The position numbers and the translations under genes were made by a program. A stretch of 64,000 bases of DNA from Bacillus sp. PAMC26568 (lineage in GTDB: Bacteria > Bacillota > Bacilli > Bacillales > Bacillaceae): positions 1,550,001 to 1,614,000 of the forward strand of contig NZ_CP060137.1 in assembly GCF_014235785.1 (NCBI RefSeq). The letters are read 5' to 3'. Below are positions 18,528-26,851 of the stretch, piece by piece. Within the stretch, counting starts at the first letter, position 1. Every line of letters begins with the position of its first letter. The notes under the pieces were generated by a model. That model searched no databases, was not told where the DNA came from, and saw nothing but the letters and a program-made list of their open reading frames with translations.

Positions 18528-18986
18528 TTGGAAAAACAAATACAGCTGCTTAATGATTCAACGGATTTAGCAACAAAACAAATGCTGCAAAGCGTGCTGA
18601 ATAAAAAACGAAAATATGACCGCTATAAAAGAAACTGTTTTAGATGGCAGCTTTTTACTCTTTCGGGAGGCATGTTTTTTTTACTTTATTTTTACCAGTT
18701 CACAGTCATTCCAAACGGGACCAATATTTCATACATGCTAGGGGAGCTAGTCGGAAATTCCTTTCATTTTTTCATCATTTTGATCATTGGTGCAAGTTAT
18801 GCAACGGCCCACTATCATAAGAAAAAGGAAGAGAAGTATGAGAAAGAATATCATGGCTTAAGGACAGAGATTATCAGAAAAAGCTCTGAACTCTGGCCGC
18901 AGCCGTACCATTGGAAAAAGAGAGCTGAAGTCTATGACATGATGAAAAAGAATTTTGACATTAATTTGTATTTCGAGAGTAAATAA
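18528..18986 (+). CDS. ypbF: YpbF, small membrane protein
   Basis: Uncharacterised Bacillus protein of about 152 aa with a basic, coiled N-terminal part (KQMLQSVLNKKRKYDRYKR), two membrane segments (about 45-63 and 80-100), and a charged C-terminal region. Assigned by position after ypbE and by topology. TTG at 18528 has TAGGGGTG at good spacing; a GTG at 18519 is also possible but close to the ribosome binding site. No function is known. Confidence 0.75.
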   Translation: MEKQIQLLNDSTDLATKQMLQSVLNKKRKYDRYKRNCFRWQLFTLSGGMFFLLYFYQFTVIPNGTNISYMLGELVGNSFHFFIILIIGASYATAHYHKKKEEKYEKEYHGLRTEIIRKSSELWPQPYHWKKRAEVYDMMKKNFDINLYFESK

Positions 18987-19053
18987 TGACTTTCTTTAAA
19001 GGAGTTTAGCAAACAATCTTGAAGGTAAGCTAAAACCTGAATGAGGTGATGCG

Positions 19054-19689
19054 ATGTTTGTGAAAAGTACAATGATTCCAAAAGGAAGAACGTTTCATGC
19101 AGAAGCAGAGGATTCCCTGTTGAAAGTACTTGAAAAGCTGGAAACTCATAAAATCGATGGTATACCAGTTTTAAAGGGGACCTCGTACATAGGTGTCATC
19201 ACCAGGTACCATCTGTATGAGCAATACTTCCATTCCAATGTCCAAAAAGAACTGTTTTTGAAAAATACAGCAGCTGAAGAGATAGCCATACATGGCGATG
19301 TTTTCCTTAAAGGGGAAGAAATCTTTGAAAAAACGCTGCTGAAACTTAAGGATTTTCCCTTGATTGCAGTTGTAGGAAAAGAAAAGGAGTTTCTTGGAGT
19401 TGTTACAAGATATGACGTTCTTGAACAATTTCAAAGTGCCTTTGGAATGAATAAGAAAGGTGTACGCATTGCATTTACTTCGGTTGAGACGGAAGGGCGG
19501 ATTGCAAGGCTGACAGAGCTTGCAAAACAATTTCACGAAGAGATCATTTCACTTGTTACGTTTGATGAAACAGAACAGATGGTCAGAAGAATTGTCATGA
19601 AAATCGAAAAAAAGGACAATATTCAGCGCTTTATTGAAAGAATTGAGAAAGCAGGTTTCAGAGTGCTTGATATTCATGAAGATGAATAA
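19054..19689 (+). CDS. CBS-pair protein with C-terminal ACT-like region
   Basis: Cytoplasmic protein of 211 aa with two CBS motifs (about 5-58 and 70-128; GIPVLKGTSYIGVITRYHLYE and LIAVVGKEKEFLGVVTRYDVLE) forming one Bateman module, likely binding an adenine nucleotide. The C-terminal part (about 138-208, GVRIAFTSVETEGRIARLTEL) resembles an ACT domain as in AcuB-like proteins. No enzyme domain. It lies between ypbF and mecB, where B. subtilis has ypbG. Ligand and target are unknown. Confidence 0.75.
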   Translation: MFVKSTMIPKGRTFHAEAEDSLLKVLEKLETHKIDGIPVLKGTSYIGVITRYHLYEQYFHSNVQKELFLKNTAAEEIAIHGDVFLKGEEIFEKTLLKLKDFPLIAVVGKEKEFLGVVTRYDVLEQFQSAFGMNKKGVRIAFTSVETEGRIARLTELAKQFHEEIISLVTFDETEQMVRRIVMKIEKKDNIQRFIERIEKAGFRVLDIHEDE

Positions 19690-19692
19690 AGA

Positions 19693-19729
19693 TCCTTTTC
19701 CTACATAAAAGTGTAGGGGAGGGATTTTT
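19693..19729 (+). terminator. Terminator-like hairpin overlapping a ribosome binding site
   Basis: CCTTTTCCTACA pairs with TGTAGGGGAGGG (with G-U pairs) and is followed by a T7 tract. The right arm contains the purine-rich ribosome binding site of the next reading frame, whose TTG start is at the end of the T tract. It may end the CBS transcript, restrain translation of the next gene, or both. Confidence 0.55.
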
Positions 19730-20122
19730 TTGTTAAAATCAGCGGTATGTTTAATACTTGGATTTTTATCAGGTTATCTTGTCTGTCAGTGGATTACAGT
19801 ACAGCTGCCTTTTTATTTGCCTGAATTTATGATGCATCTTGTATTAAATCCGTTAAAATCATTTTTTTCAATGCTTCTATTTACAGCAGGATTCATGCTA
19901 AACGCTTATCTATTAAAAGAGGCATGGAGACTTACGATCGGGATTCTGCTGAAAAATGAAGGAAATGTGCTGGAAACTGCGATTAATTATTGTGTTTTTA
20001 TTCAATTTTATATATTATTTCAAATAGGATTTTGGCAAACATTGATGTTAGCGGGTTTTACAGTCATCTATGGACTTGCCACAATAAACAGGAAGAGATA
20101 TTCTCTGAAAAATGCTTACTAG
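19730..20122 (+). CDS. Small multi-pass membrane protein, function unknown
   Basis: 130 aa with about four hydrophobic helices (about 3-25, 43-65, 85-107, 108-122) and short charged loops; no motif recognised. The TTG start lies immediately after a T tract and downstream of AGGGGAGGG. The ribosome binding site is inside a terminator-like hairpin, so expression may be limited. The gene sits between the CBS protein and the B12-binding regulator. Whether the three are functionally linked cannot be told. Confidence 0.55.
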   Translation: MLKSAVCLILGFLSGYLVCQWITVQLPFYLPEFMMHLVLNPLKSFFSMLLFTAGFMLNAYLLKEAWRLTIGILLKNEGNVLETAINYCVFIQFYILFQIGFWQTLMLAGFTVIYGLATINRKRYSLKNAY

Positions 20123-20151
20123 CATTAAGATGTACATACTAGTGAAAGCAG

Positions 20152-20175
20152 ATCACTGCTGATATCAGCAGTGAT
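20152..20175 (+). promoter_or_regulatory. Perfect 24-bp palindrome upstream of the CarH-like gene
   Basis: ATCACTGCTGAT followed by ATCAGCAGTGAT is a perfect inverted repeat. Its right end is 20 bp before the -35 box of the downstream regulator gene. The following T content (TATTCATTT) is poor for a terminator, so a DNA operator or weak terminator are both possible. Confidence 0.55.
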
Positions 20176-20195
20176 TATTCATTTGTTATACAAAG

Positions 20196-20224
20196 TTTAC
20201 ACGTACTTTTTAATCCTATATACT
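20196..20224 (+). promoter_or_regulatory. Sigma-A type promoter of the B12-binding MerR regulator gene
   Basis: TTTACA (20196-20201), 17-nt spacer, TATACT (20219-20224), giving a leader of about 30 nt before the ATG at 20261. Confidence 0.65.
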
Positions 20225-20260
20225 TTTACTACAGTGATTATTGTTATTGGAGGATTAGAT

Positions 20261-21175
20261 ATGTCTGGTCAAGAAGGCAAATACAACATTAAGGCAGTTT
20301 CCAAAATGCTTGGAATCCAACCAGGAACATTAAGAGCTTGGGAAAGACGCTATAATATGATTGCACCGGTTCGAAATGATTCAGGTCACCGTTTATATAC
20401 AGAGGAACATATAAGAATTTTAAAATGGCTGATTAACAAAGTGAATAAAGGCTTTACAATCAGCCAGGCTGTGAATTTATTGGATAACAGCGATCTGACC
20501 AGTGAAGAGCCCGTCACTATTCCAGGGAGCAAACCTGATTATGCACTGGACTTAACAGAGGAACTATTGGAAGCATTGCTTAGTTTTGATGAAAATCATG
20601 CTCATGAGCTATTAAATAAAGCGTTTAGCCTTTATTCAATTGATAAAGTGCTTATTGATATTCTGGGAACAGTACTTGTGAAAATAGGGGACTCGTGGGA
20701 AAATGGGAAAATAACATCTGCGCATGAGCACTTTGCTTCCTCCTTTCTTCGCTCCCGCATCGGAATTATCCTCCACACACTGCCGGTAAATGGCCTGCTT
20801 CCAAAAGTTGTATCTGTATGCGGACCTGGCGAATTGCACGAATTAGGCCTGCTTATTTTTACATTGTATTTAAGAAGAAAAGGATTTGAAGTGATTTATC
20901 TTGGGACAAGCATTGCTGAAGGGGATATTGATAGTGTCCTTGAAGAAGTCAAACCAAGTTTTTTATTTTTTTCCTGTACAATGAAGGAAAATGTAGCAAA
21001 AACAGTTGATACGGTTAATGAATTGTCAAAAAAATATGAAAAGCTGATTATCGGACTCGGGGGAACTGGATTTAACATAGCCCCAAAAGTAAAGCAGGAA
21101 AATTATGAAACCTTATTCGTCGGAGACACGAAAAACCAGTGGGATGAATGGCTGAAGGAACGTCTTTCCGTCTAA
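20261..21175 (+). CDS. MerR-family regulator with B12-binding domain, CarH/LitR-like
   Basis: 304 aa. N-terminal MerR winged helix (about 8-76: YNIKAVSKMLGIQPGTLRAWERRY, SGHRLYTEEHIRIL), a helical cap (about 95-175) and a Rossmann-like cobalamin-binding domain (about 180-304). It keeps the CarH-type W-x9-E-H motif (Trp146, Glu156, His157 in WENGKITSAHEHF) and the E-x-H-x-x-G B12 motif (His193 in ELHELG). In CarH/LitR these bind adenosylcobalamin and make a light-released repressor. ATG at 20261 follows TTGGAGGATTAG; the longer frame is a hydrophobic, unlikely extension. No photolyase or carotenoid gene is adjacent, so the regulon is unknown. Confidence 0.88.
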   Translation: MSGQEGKYNIKAVSKMLGIQPGTLRAWERRYNMIAPVRNDSGHRLYTEEHIRILKWLINKVNKGFTISQAVNLLDNSDLTSEEPVTIPGSKPDYALDLTEELLEALLSFDENHAHELLNKAFSLYSIDKVLIDILGTVLVKIGDSWENGKITSAHEHFASSFLRSRIGIILHTLPVNGLLPKVVSVCGPGELHELGLLIFTLYLRRKGFEVIYLGTSIAEGDIDSVLEEVKPSFLFFSCTMKENVAKTVDTVNELSKKYEKLIIGLGGTGFNIAPKVKQENYETLFVGDTKNQWDEWLKERLSV

Positions 21176-21242
21176 CTTCTTATTCCAGAATCTTTTGCTT
21201 GTCTAAACTCCATAAGAGAGTGTAAACTTGTTACAAAATCAT

Positions 21243-21271
21243 TGAACCATCCCACCTACATTTCATATGAT
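21243..21271 (+). promoter_or_regulatory. Sigma-A type promoter of mecB
   Basis: TTGAAC (21243-21248), 17-nt spacer, TATGAT (21266-21271), about 37 nt before the start. Confidence 0.6.
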
Positions 21272-21307
21272 AAGGAAAAGGGCGTTCTGACGGCAGGAGG
21301 GTAAGGG

Positions 21308-21904
21308 ATGCGGCTAGAGCGATTGAACTATAACAAAATCAAAATCTTCTTAACTATAGACGATCTGATGGACAGAGGTCTTACGAAAGAAGACTTATGG
21401 AAAGATTCTCTAAAAGTGCACCAGCTTTTTCGGGAAATGATGGATGAAGCAAGTGAGGAATTAGGGTTTGAAGCAATAGGTCCAATTGCTGTAGAAGTAT
21501 ACTCTCTTCAAGCTCAGGGGATGGTCATTATCGTGACGAAAAACCATGAGGAAGAAGAGGTTGATGAAGATTACGCAGACGATTACATTGAGATGCAGGT
21601 CAGTCTCGATCAAAGCTATGATATTATCTTTGAATTTGAGGATTTTGAAGACATCATTCAATTATCGAATGCACTCTGCCATCAAGGGATAAAAGAAGGA
21701 GCCGTGTATTCTTATCAGAATAGATTTTACTTCATGCTTGATGAACATCAGCCGATTGAAATCGATTCACTAGTCTCTATCCTTGCGGAGTATGGAAATC
21801 CATCCATGATCTCCATTCATTGGCTGCAGGAATATGGAAAATGCTTAATACCAGAACAGGCAATCGAACAGCTTTATCATTATTATTGGAGTAAAAATAA
21901 ATAG
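21308..21904 (+). CDS. mecB: Adaptor protein MecB/YpbH (MecA paralogue)
   Basis: Adaptor that targets substrates to the ClpC AAA+ protease. 198 aa with the MecA architecture: N-terminal substrate-binding part (MRLERLNYNKIKIFLTIDDLMDRGL), a very acidic linker (about 78-95, HEEEEVDEDYADDY), and a C-terminal ClpC-binding domain. Its position next to gudB and the ypb genes points to the paralogue YpbH rather than MecA itself. AGGAGGGTAAGGG precedes the start. Confidence 0.92.
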   Translation: MRLERLNYNKIKIFLTIDDLMDRGLTKEDLWKDSLKVHQLFREMMDEASEELGFEAIGPIAVEVYSLQAQGMVIIVTKNHEEEEVDEDYADDYIEMQVSLDQSYDIIFEFEDFEDIIQLSNALCHQGIKEGAVYSYQNRFYFMLDEHQPIEIDSLVSILAEYGNPSMISIHWLQEYGKCLIPEQAIEQLYHYYWSKNK

Positions 21905-21910
21905 CAGACT

Positions 21911-21942
21911 ATAGCCCACAGTGATAGTGACTGTGGGTTTTT
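21911..21942 (+). terminator. Intrinsic terminator after mecB
   Basis: CCCACAGT and ACTGTGGG stem followed by TTTTTTTG. Confidence 0.85.
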
Positions 21943-22016
21943 TTGTGAAAATGAAAACTTGGCCAAGGGTTCAAAAAGCTTTCGGCGAGTTACTGCTCAG
22001 GGGTACTAAAGTATAT

Positions 22017-22032
22017 TTGGTTCGCAAACCAA
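22017..22032 (+). other. Inverted repeat in the gudB upstream region
   Basis: TTGGTT-N4-AACCAA with partly symmetric A/T flanks, in the 470-bp gap between mecB and gudB. Apart from this, the gudB promoter and the mecB terminator, I see nothing else in that gap. It could bind a dimeric regulator but is about 290 bp from the promoter. Confidence 0.3.
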
Positions 22033-22286
22033 TATCTTAGCAATCCCAGCAAAATCGTGCCCTAGAAATGAAATAAGCGAAGTCCATGACCTTTATCCAA
22101 ATCCCGTTTTAATAAGATACGGCTCCACTAAAATAGGCACATTAATTTCTTCGAAAATGTTTTTATAAAATTCGCTATTTTCTCACTATATTCCCTGAAT
22201 TTCATCCAGTTATATCCATTAAAACCACTTCGTTGAAATCGCTTACAAAAATGAATTTGTTTTTGCAGTATTTCTGATTTTTCTAC

Positions 22287-22315
22287 TTTGCAGAAAACAT
22301 TTGAAGGTGTATACT
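22287..22315 (+). promoter_or_regulatory. Sigma-A type promoter of gudB
   Basis: TTTGCA (22287-22292), 17-nt spacer, TATACT (22310-22315), leaving a leader of about 50 nt. Confidence 0.65.
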
Positions 22316-22373
22316 ATGTCATGAAAGGTGGACATTTCCACACAACTGAAAAGACAGTAGGAGGTTTACTCGA

Positions 22374-23645
22374 ATGGTAGCCGAAAAAAGCACCGATCAT
22401 AAACATGAAAAGCATGATGTGTTGAAATCAACACAAACGGTGATACATAAAGCCCTAGAGAAACTAGGATACCCTGAAGAAGTTTATGAACTATTAAAAG
22501 AACCGCTGAGAATGATGACGGTAAAAATACCTGTACGAATGGATGATGGTTCAGTCAAAATCTTTACTGGCTACCGTGCCCAGCACAATGATGCTGTTGG
22601 TCCTACAAAAGGCGGAATTCGTTTTCATCCGGGTGTAACCGAAACTGAAGTTAAAGCGCTATCAATATGGATGAGTTTAAAATGCGGTATCGTTGATTTG
22701 CCATATGGCGGAGGAAAAGGCGGTATTGTCTGCGATCCCCGTGATATGTCGTTCCGTGAATTAGAACGTCTGAGCCGAGGATACGTAAGGGCAATCAGCC
22801 AAATTGTTGGGCCAACAAAAGATATCCCTGCACCTGATGTCTTCACCAACTCGCAAATTATGGCTTGGATGATGGATGAGTACAGCAGAATAGATGAATT
22901 TAACTCTCCTGGTTTTATTACAGGAAAACCGCTTGTACTTGGCGGTTCACATGGACGTGAGTCGGCTACTGCAAAAGGTGTTACGATTTGTATTTATGAA
23001 GCAGCAAAGAAAAAGGGCATTGATATTAAAGGAGCCCGTGTCGTAGTTCAGGGATTTGGAAATGCAGGAAGCTACCTGGCTAAATTTATGCATGATGCAG
23101 GAGCAAAGGTTATCGGTATTTCAGATGCATATGGCGGTCTTCATGATCCAAATGGCCTTGATATTGATTACTTGCTTGATCGACGCGACAGCTTTGGAAC
23201 AGTAACGAAGCTATTTAACGATACAATTTCAAATAAAGAACTGCTCGAACTGGATTGTGATATTTTAGTTCCTGCAGCGATCGAAAACCAAATCACGGAA
23301 GAAAATGCTCATTTAATCCGTGCAAGCATTGTGGTAGAAGCTGCTAATGGCCCTACAACGCTAGAAGGTACTCAAATCCTGACAGATCGCGGCATTCTCT
23401 TAGTACCTGACGTATTAGCAAGTGCTGGAGGCGTAACGGTTTCTTATTTTGAGTGGGTCCAAAACAATCAAGGTTACTACTGGACGGAAGAAGAAGTGGA
23501 AGAAAAGCTTGAAAAAGTGATGGTTAAATCATTTAATAACATTTATGAAGCTGCACAAACACGCCGTGTAGATATGCGTTTGGCTGCCTACATGGTCGGA
23601 GTGCGTAAAATGGCCGAAGCATCTCGTTTCAGAGGCTGGATCTAA
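22374..23645 (+). CDS. gudB: NAD-type glutamate dehydrogenase GudB
   Basis: Catabolic glutamate dehydrogenase, glutamate to 2-oxoglutarate and ammonia; in Bacillus it also controls GltC. 423 aa with substrate-binding region (GPTKGGIRFHP), catalytic lysine region (LPYGGGKGG), PAPDV motif and NAD-binding GFGNAG. The cryptic gudB of laboratory B. subtilis carries a 9-bp duplication giving a repeated Val-Lys-Ala; here only one copy is present (TETEVKALSIW), so the enzyme should be active. Neighbour ypdA is as in B. subtilis. Confidence 0.95.
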   Translation: MVAEKSTDHKHEKHDVLKSTQTVIHKALEKLGYPEEVYELLKEPLRMMTVKIPVRMDDGSVKIFTGYRAQHNDAVGPTKGGIRFHPGVTETEVKALSIWMSLKCGIVDLPYGGGKGGIVCDPRDMSFRELERLSRGYVRAISQIVGPTKDIPAPDVFTNSQIMAWMMDEYSRIDEFNSPGFITGKPLVLGGSHGRESATAKGVTICIYEAAKKKGIDIKGARVVVQGFGNAGSYLAKFMHDAGAKVIGISDAYGGLHDPNGLDIDYLLDRRDSFGTVTKLFNDTISNKELLELDCDILVPAAIENQITEENAHLIRASIVVEAANGPTTLEGTQILTDRGILLVPDVLASAGGVTVSYFEWVQNNQGYYWTEEEVEEKLEKVMVKSFNNIYEAAQTRRVDMRLAAYMVGVRKMAEASRFRGWI

Positions 23646-23668
23646 ACCAAATATTTGCATCACATCTT

Positions 23669-23703
23669 AAAATCTCCTATCATTACCGATAGGAGATTTT
23701 TTT
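23669..23703 (+). terminator. Intrinsic terminator after gudB
   Basis: AAATCTCCTATC and GATAGGAGATTT stem followed by a T run that extends toward ypdA. Confidence 0.85.
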
Positions 23704-23736
23704 GTACTTATGTTTTTTGATACAGGAGTGAACGTT

Positions 23737-24705
23737 TTGAAAAAGGAAGATGTTATTATCATTGGAGGCGGACCCTGCGGTTTAGCAGCAGCCATAGCTC
23801 TAAAGGAAAAAGGGATAACTCCGCTCGTTATTGAAAAAGGAAACATTGTAAATGCTATTTATCATTACCCCACCCATCAGACGTTTTTCAGTTCCAGTGA
23901 AAAGCTTGAGATTGGCGGTATTCCATTCATAACTGAAAATAGAAAACCTCATCGTAATCAAGCTCTCTCTTATTATCGTGAAGTTGTAAAGAGAAGCAGA
24001 CTGAGAATTAATGCTTTTGAAAAAGTAACAGAAGTTGTCAAACAAGACGCAGGTTTTATTGTAAGTACAACGAAAGATAAGTACCATTCGAATTACGTAG
24101 TCATTGCAACTGGTTATTACGATCACCCGAATTACATGAACATCCCCGGAGAAGATTTGCCGAAGGTATTTCATTATTTTAAAGAAGGTCATCCGTTTTT
24201 TGACAAAGATGTTGCGGTTGTTGGAGGCAAAAACTCAAGTGTGGATGCAGCGCTTGAACTTGTAAATGCAGGCGCGCGTGTAACAGTCATTTATAGAGGT
24301 GCAGAGTATTCACCTAGCGTGAAGCCCTGGATATTGCCTGAATTTGATGCACTTGTCCGCAATGGAACGATTAAAATGGAGTTTAACTCTTTATTAAAAG
24401 ACATTAGAGAAGATTCCATTACCTATGAAATCGACTGCAATGAAGAAAGAACGATAAAAAACGATTTTGTTTTTGCGATGACTGGCTATCATCCAGATCA
24501 CTCTTTTTTATCAAAAATGGGTGTAGCAATAGATGAAACTTCAGGGAGACCGGCTTTTTCTGCTGAAACAATGGAAACGAATGTAGAAGGAATCTATATT
24601 GCCGGTGTGATTGCAGCTGGAAACAATGCCAATGAAATTTTTATTGAGAATGGGCGATTTCATGGCGGAATACTTGCCGATCATATTCAAGGGAAAAAAG
24701 AATAA
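23737..24705 (+). CDS. ypdA: YpdA, bacillithiol disulfide reductase-type flavoprotein
   Basis: FAD/NADPH-dependent reductase that recycles oxidised bacillithiol in Firmicutes. 322 aa with an N-terminal FAD motif (IIGGGPCGLAAA) and a second dinucleotide motif (VVGGKNSSVDAALEL), and the late GIYIAGV flavin motif. No CxxC redox pair of thioredoxin reductase is seen, as expected for YpdA. TTG at 23737 is chosen because CAGGAGTG lies just upstream and the FAD fold starts 5 residues later; ATG 23710 lies in the terminator tail of gudB. Confidence 0.92.
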   Translation: MKKEDVIIIGGGPCGLAAAIALKEKGITPLVIEKGNIVNAIYHYPTHQTFFSSSEKLEIGGIPFITENRKPHRNQALSYYREVVKRSRLRINAFEKVTEVVKQDAGFIVSTTKDKYHSNYVVIATGYYDHPNYMNIPGEDLPKVFHYFKEGHPFFDKDVAVVGGKNSSVDAALELVNAGARVTVIYRGAEYSPSVKPWILPEFDALVRNGTIKMEFNSLLKDIREDSITYEIDCNEERTIKNDFVFAMTGYHPDHSFLSKMGVAIDETSGRPAFSAETMETNVEGIYIAGVIAAGNNANEIFIENGRFHGGILADHIQGKKE

Positions 24706-24778
24706 GGATATGAACAAAAGCTAAAGGCGCTGTAGCGGAACCTTGGTAATTACATTTCAATAATTCCCTGATTTCCAA

Positions 24779-24812
24779 AGAAAAAGACATCATCGCTCCG
24801 ATGATGTCTTTT
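24779..24812 (-). terminator. Intrinsic terminator after the asparaginase gene
   Basis: AAAGACATCATCG and CGATGATGTCTTT stem; on the minus strand it is followed by a T-rich run. It may also stop the convergent ypdA transcript. Confidence 0.75.
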
Positions 24813-24819
24813 AACAGTT

Positions 24820-25788
24820 TCAATATGAAAAGATTGCCTGCAATTCCTGATCATCCTGAGTTGTTTCAAGGGCAATCATCAGCTTTAGTCTAGCTTTTTG
24901 TCCATTCAAACCATTGCTGAAAATAACTCCGCTGTCTTTTAGCGTTTTTCCGCCGCCTTCGTAGGAATAGACATCTTGAACAATTCCATTAAAGCATCTT
25001 GATACGATGATAATTTTTACCCCTGAGCTAATTAATCTCTTCAATGCAGGCATCATTTTGGGTGGCAAATTGCCTTGGCCGAGAGCCTCGATTACAAGTC
25101 CATCCAGTTTTAATCCTTCAATTGCATTCAAAATTGCTTCATCCATGCCCGCATAGGCTTTTAATAGTAAAACTTGCTTCGTAAGTTCTTTTACCTCAAG
25201 GAAGGTTCTGTTAACAGGCTTATGATGAAAGGCTACTCCTCTTTTGTTCACAATGCCGATCGGTCCATACTGAGGACTTTGGAAGGTCGCCACATTGCTG
25301 GTATGGGTTTTAGTGGTATTTTGTGCCGAGTGCACTTCATCGTTCATTACGACAAGCACTCCCATGGAAGCCGCTTGATCTGAAGCGGCAACTTGTATAG
25401 AGGAGACAAGATTATACAGGCCGTCTGAACCAAGCTCATTGCTCGATCTCATTGCGCCGGTAATGACAACAGGAATATCAATGTTCAAAGTCAGATCAAG
25501 GAAATAAGCTGTTTCTTCGAGTGTATCAGTCCCGTGTGTTATAACAATGCCATCAATTTTATCCTTTTTACAGGCATTTACGATTGTTTCTTTTAATTGA
25601 AGCATTTCGATTGGTGTAATATGAGGCGAAGGAAGATAAAACAATTCCTTTGCCGTAATTATTAAATCGTTAAATTTCAATAAGTTATGAAGAAGAGGAT
25701 TCGATTCTCCTTGTTTCACTTCCCCGGTTGTTTCATCTTCGCTCATTGATATGGTTCCGCCCGTGTGAATGACAAAAATATGTTTCAT
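24820..25788 (-). CDS. ansA: L-asparaginase (type I, AnsA-like)
   Basis: Hydrolyses asparagine to aspartate and ammonia. 322 aa, no signal peptide, so cytoplasmic. Both catalytic threonine regions are present: HTGGTISM at the N-terminus and HGTDTLEETAY at about residue 85; the conserved lysine region (VVITGAMRSS) follows. Preceded by GGAGGAACTT on the minus strand. No ansB or ansR is adjacent. It is convergent with ypdA and next to gudB, both in amino-acid nitrogen metabolism. Confidence 0.92.
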   Translation of the reverse strand: MKHIFVIHTGGTISMSEDETTGEVKQGESNPLLHNLLKFNDLIITAKELFYLPSPHITPIEMLQLKETIVNACKKDKIDGIVITHGTDTLEETAYFLDLTLNIDIPVVITGAMRSSNELGSDGLYNLVSSIQVAASDQAASMGVLVVMNDEVHSAQNTTKTHTSNVATFQSPQYGPIGIVNKRGVAFHHKPVNRTFLEVKELTKQVLLLKAYAGMDEAILNAIEGLKLDGLVIEALGQGNLPPKMMPALKRLISSGVKIIIVSRCFNGIVQDVYSYEGGGKTLKDSGVIFSNGLNGQKARLKLMIALETTQDDQELQAIFSY

Positions 25789-26065
25789 AAGTTCCTCCGT
25801 CTGTTAAAAAATCTTTTTCTCTGAAAAGTTCACGATTCATTTTCAATTTTACGATAACATGATACCATTAATAAATAGAAGAATTTAGAAGAAGGCTCAT
25901 TTCTAAAGCATTGTTGTTTCACAATCGTATAAAGAGCGTGTATCTGTTATGCAAGGACATTTAATTAGGAAAGAACACGAAATCCTATTATCTGATATGA
26001 ATGAGCCTTAACACAAAAAGAACGAATCTTTGTGCTCACAGAACTAGAAGAAAGAAGGCCTGTAG

Positions 26066-26719
26066 ATGATTGCAATTATATCTGCCGGCATAGCCCCCGG
26101 TTTAGCTATTTTAAGCTATTTCTATTTAAAAGACCAGTATGATTCGGAGCCTTTTTATATGGTTTTCAGGTCGTTCGTTATTGGGGCATTGCTCGTTTTC
26201 CCTATTATGTTTATTCAGTATGTATTGGAAGCTGAAGGTGCTGTTCCATCCAGTTTAGTGAATGCTTTTTTATCAAGCGGGCTGCTTGAAGAATTTTTTA
26301 AATGGTTTATTTTGTTTGTTACCATTTATCCACATGTACATTTTGACGAGCATTATGACGGGATTGTATATGGAGTATCACTTTCGCTTGGATTCGCCAC
26401 TTTAGAAAATATTTTATATTTGCTTGCAAATGGTTTGGATTTTGCGATCGGACGTGCATTACTTCCTGTATCCAGTCATGCCCTATTTGGTGTGATTATG
26501 GGTTATTATCTTGGAAAAGGCAAATTTTCCAGTCCATCTGATAAAAAGAAATGGATTCTGTTTTCTTTGGCTATTCCGGTTCTTTTGCATGGATTATATG
26601 ATTACATATTGATTTCACACGAACTTTGGCCATTTTATATGGTGCCTTTTATGTTCTTTTTATGGTGGTTTGCTTTGCATAAAGCGAAAAAAGCAAGAAT
26701 TTTGAAACAGCCTGTATAA
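26066..26719 (+). CDS. prsW: Intramembrane protease PrsW
   Basis: Glutamic-type membrane protease that makes the first cut in anti-sigma factor RsiW in Bacillus. 217 aa with about seven to eight hydrophobic helices; the EExxK-type motif (LLEEFFKWF) and the [21 protein letters not shown] and SHALFG motifs of the family are present. Short AGAAGG ribosome binding site. The 277-bp gap upstream shows no other gene. Located next to sleB as in B. subtilis. Confidence 0.93.
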   Translation: MIAIISAGIAPGLAILSYFYLKDQYDSEPFYMVFRSFVIGALLVFPIMFIQYVLEAEGAVPSSLVNAFLSSGLLEEFFKWFILFVTIYPHVHFDEHYDGIVYGVSLSLGFATLENILYLLANGLDFAIGRALLPVSSHALFGVIMGYYLGKGKFSSPSDKKKWILFSLAIPVLLHGLYDYILISHELWPFYMVPFMFFLWWFALHKAKKARILKQPV

Positions 26720-26724
26720 GTCTG

Positions 26725-26756
26725 AAAAGCAATCCTGAAAGAAGGGTTGCTTTTTA
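26725..26756 (+). terminator. Intrinsic terminator after prsW
   Basis: AAAAGCAATCC and GGGTTGCTTTT stem with T-rich tail. Confidence 0.8.
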
Positions 26757-26851
26757 TTATATAGAGAACTTCTAAATCATGTTGTATAAAATGCCATTTA
26801 CTACAAAAAATACTTTGTAAGGAAAACCATCAAGTATGAGGAGGCAGCAGC

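Noticed and set aside
25789-26065. Possible 20-codon peptide at about 25950
   Set aside because: No ribosome binding site and no recognisable sequence; too short to support.
26760-26851. Sigma-G promoter of sleB
   Set aside because: GTATA-like and AATACT-like words occur but do not match the consensus at correct spacing well enough to report.
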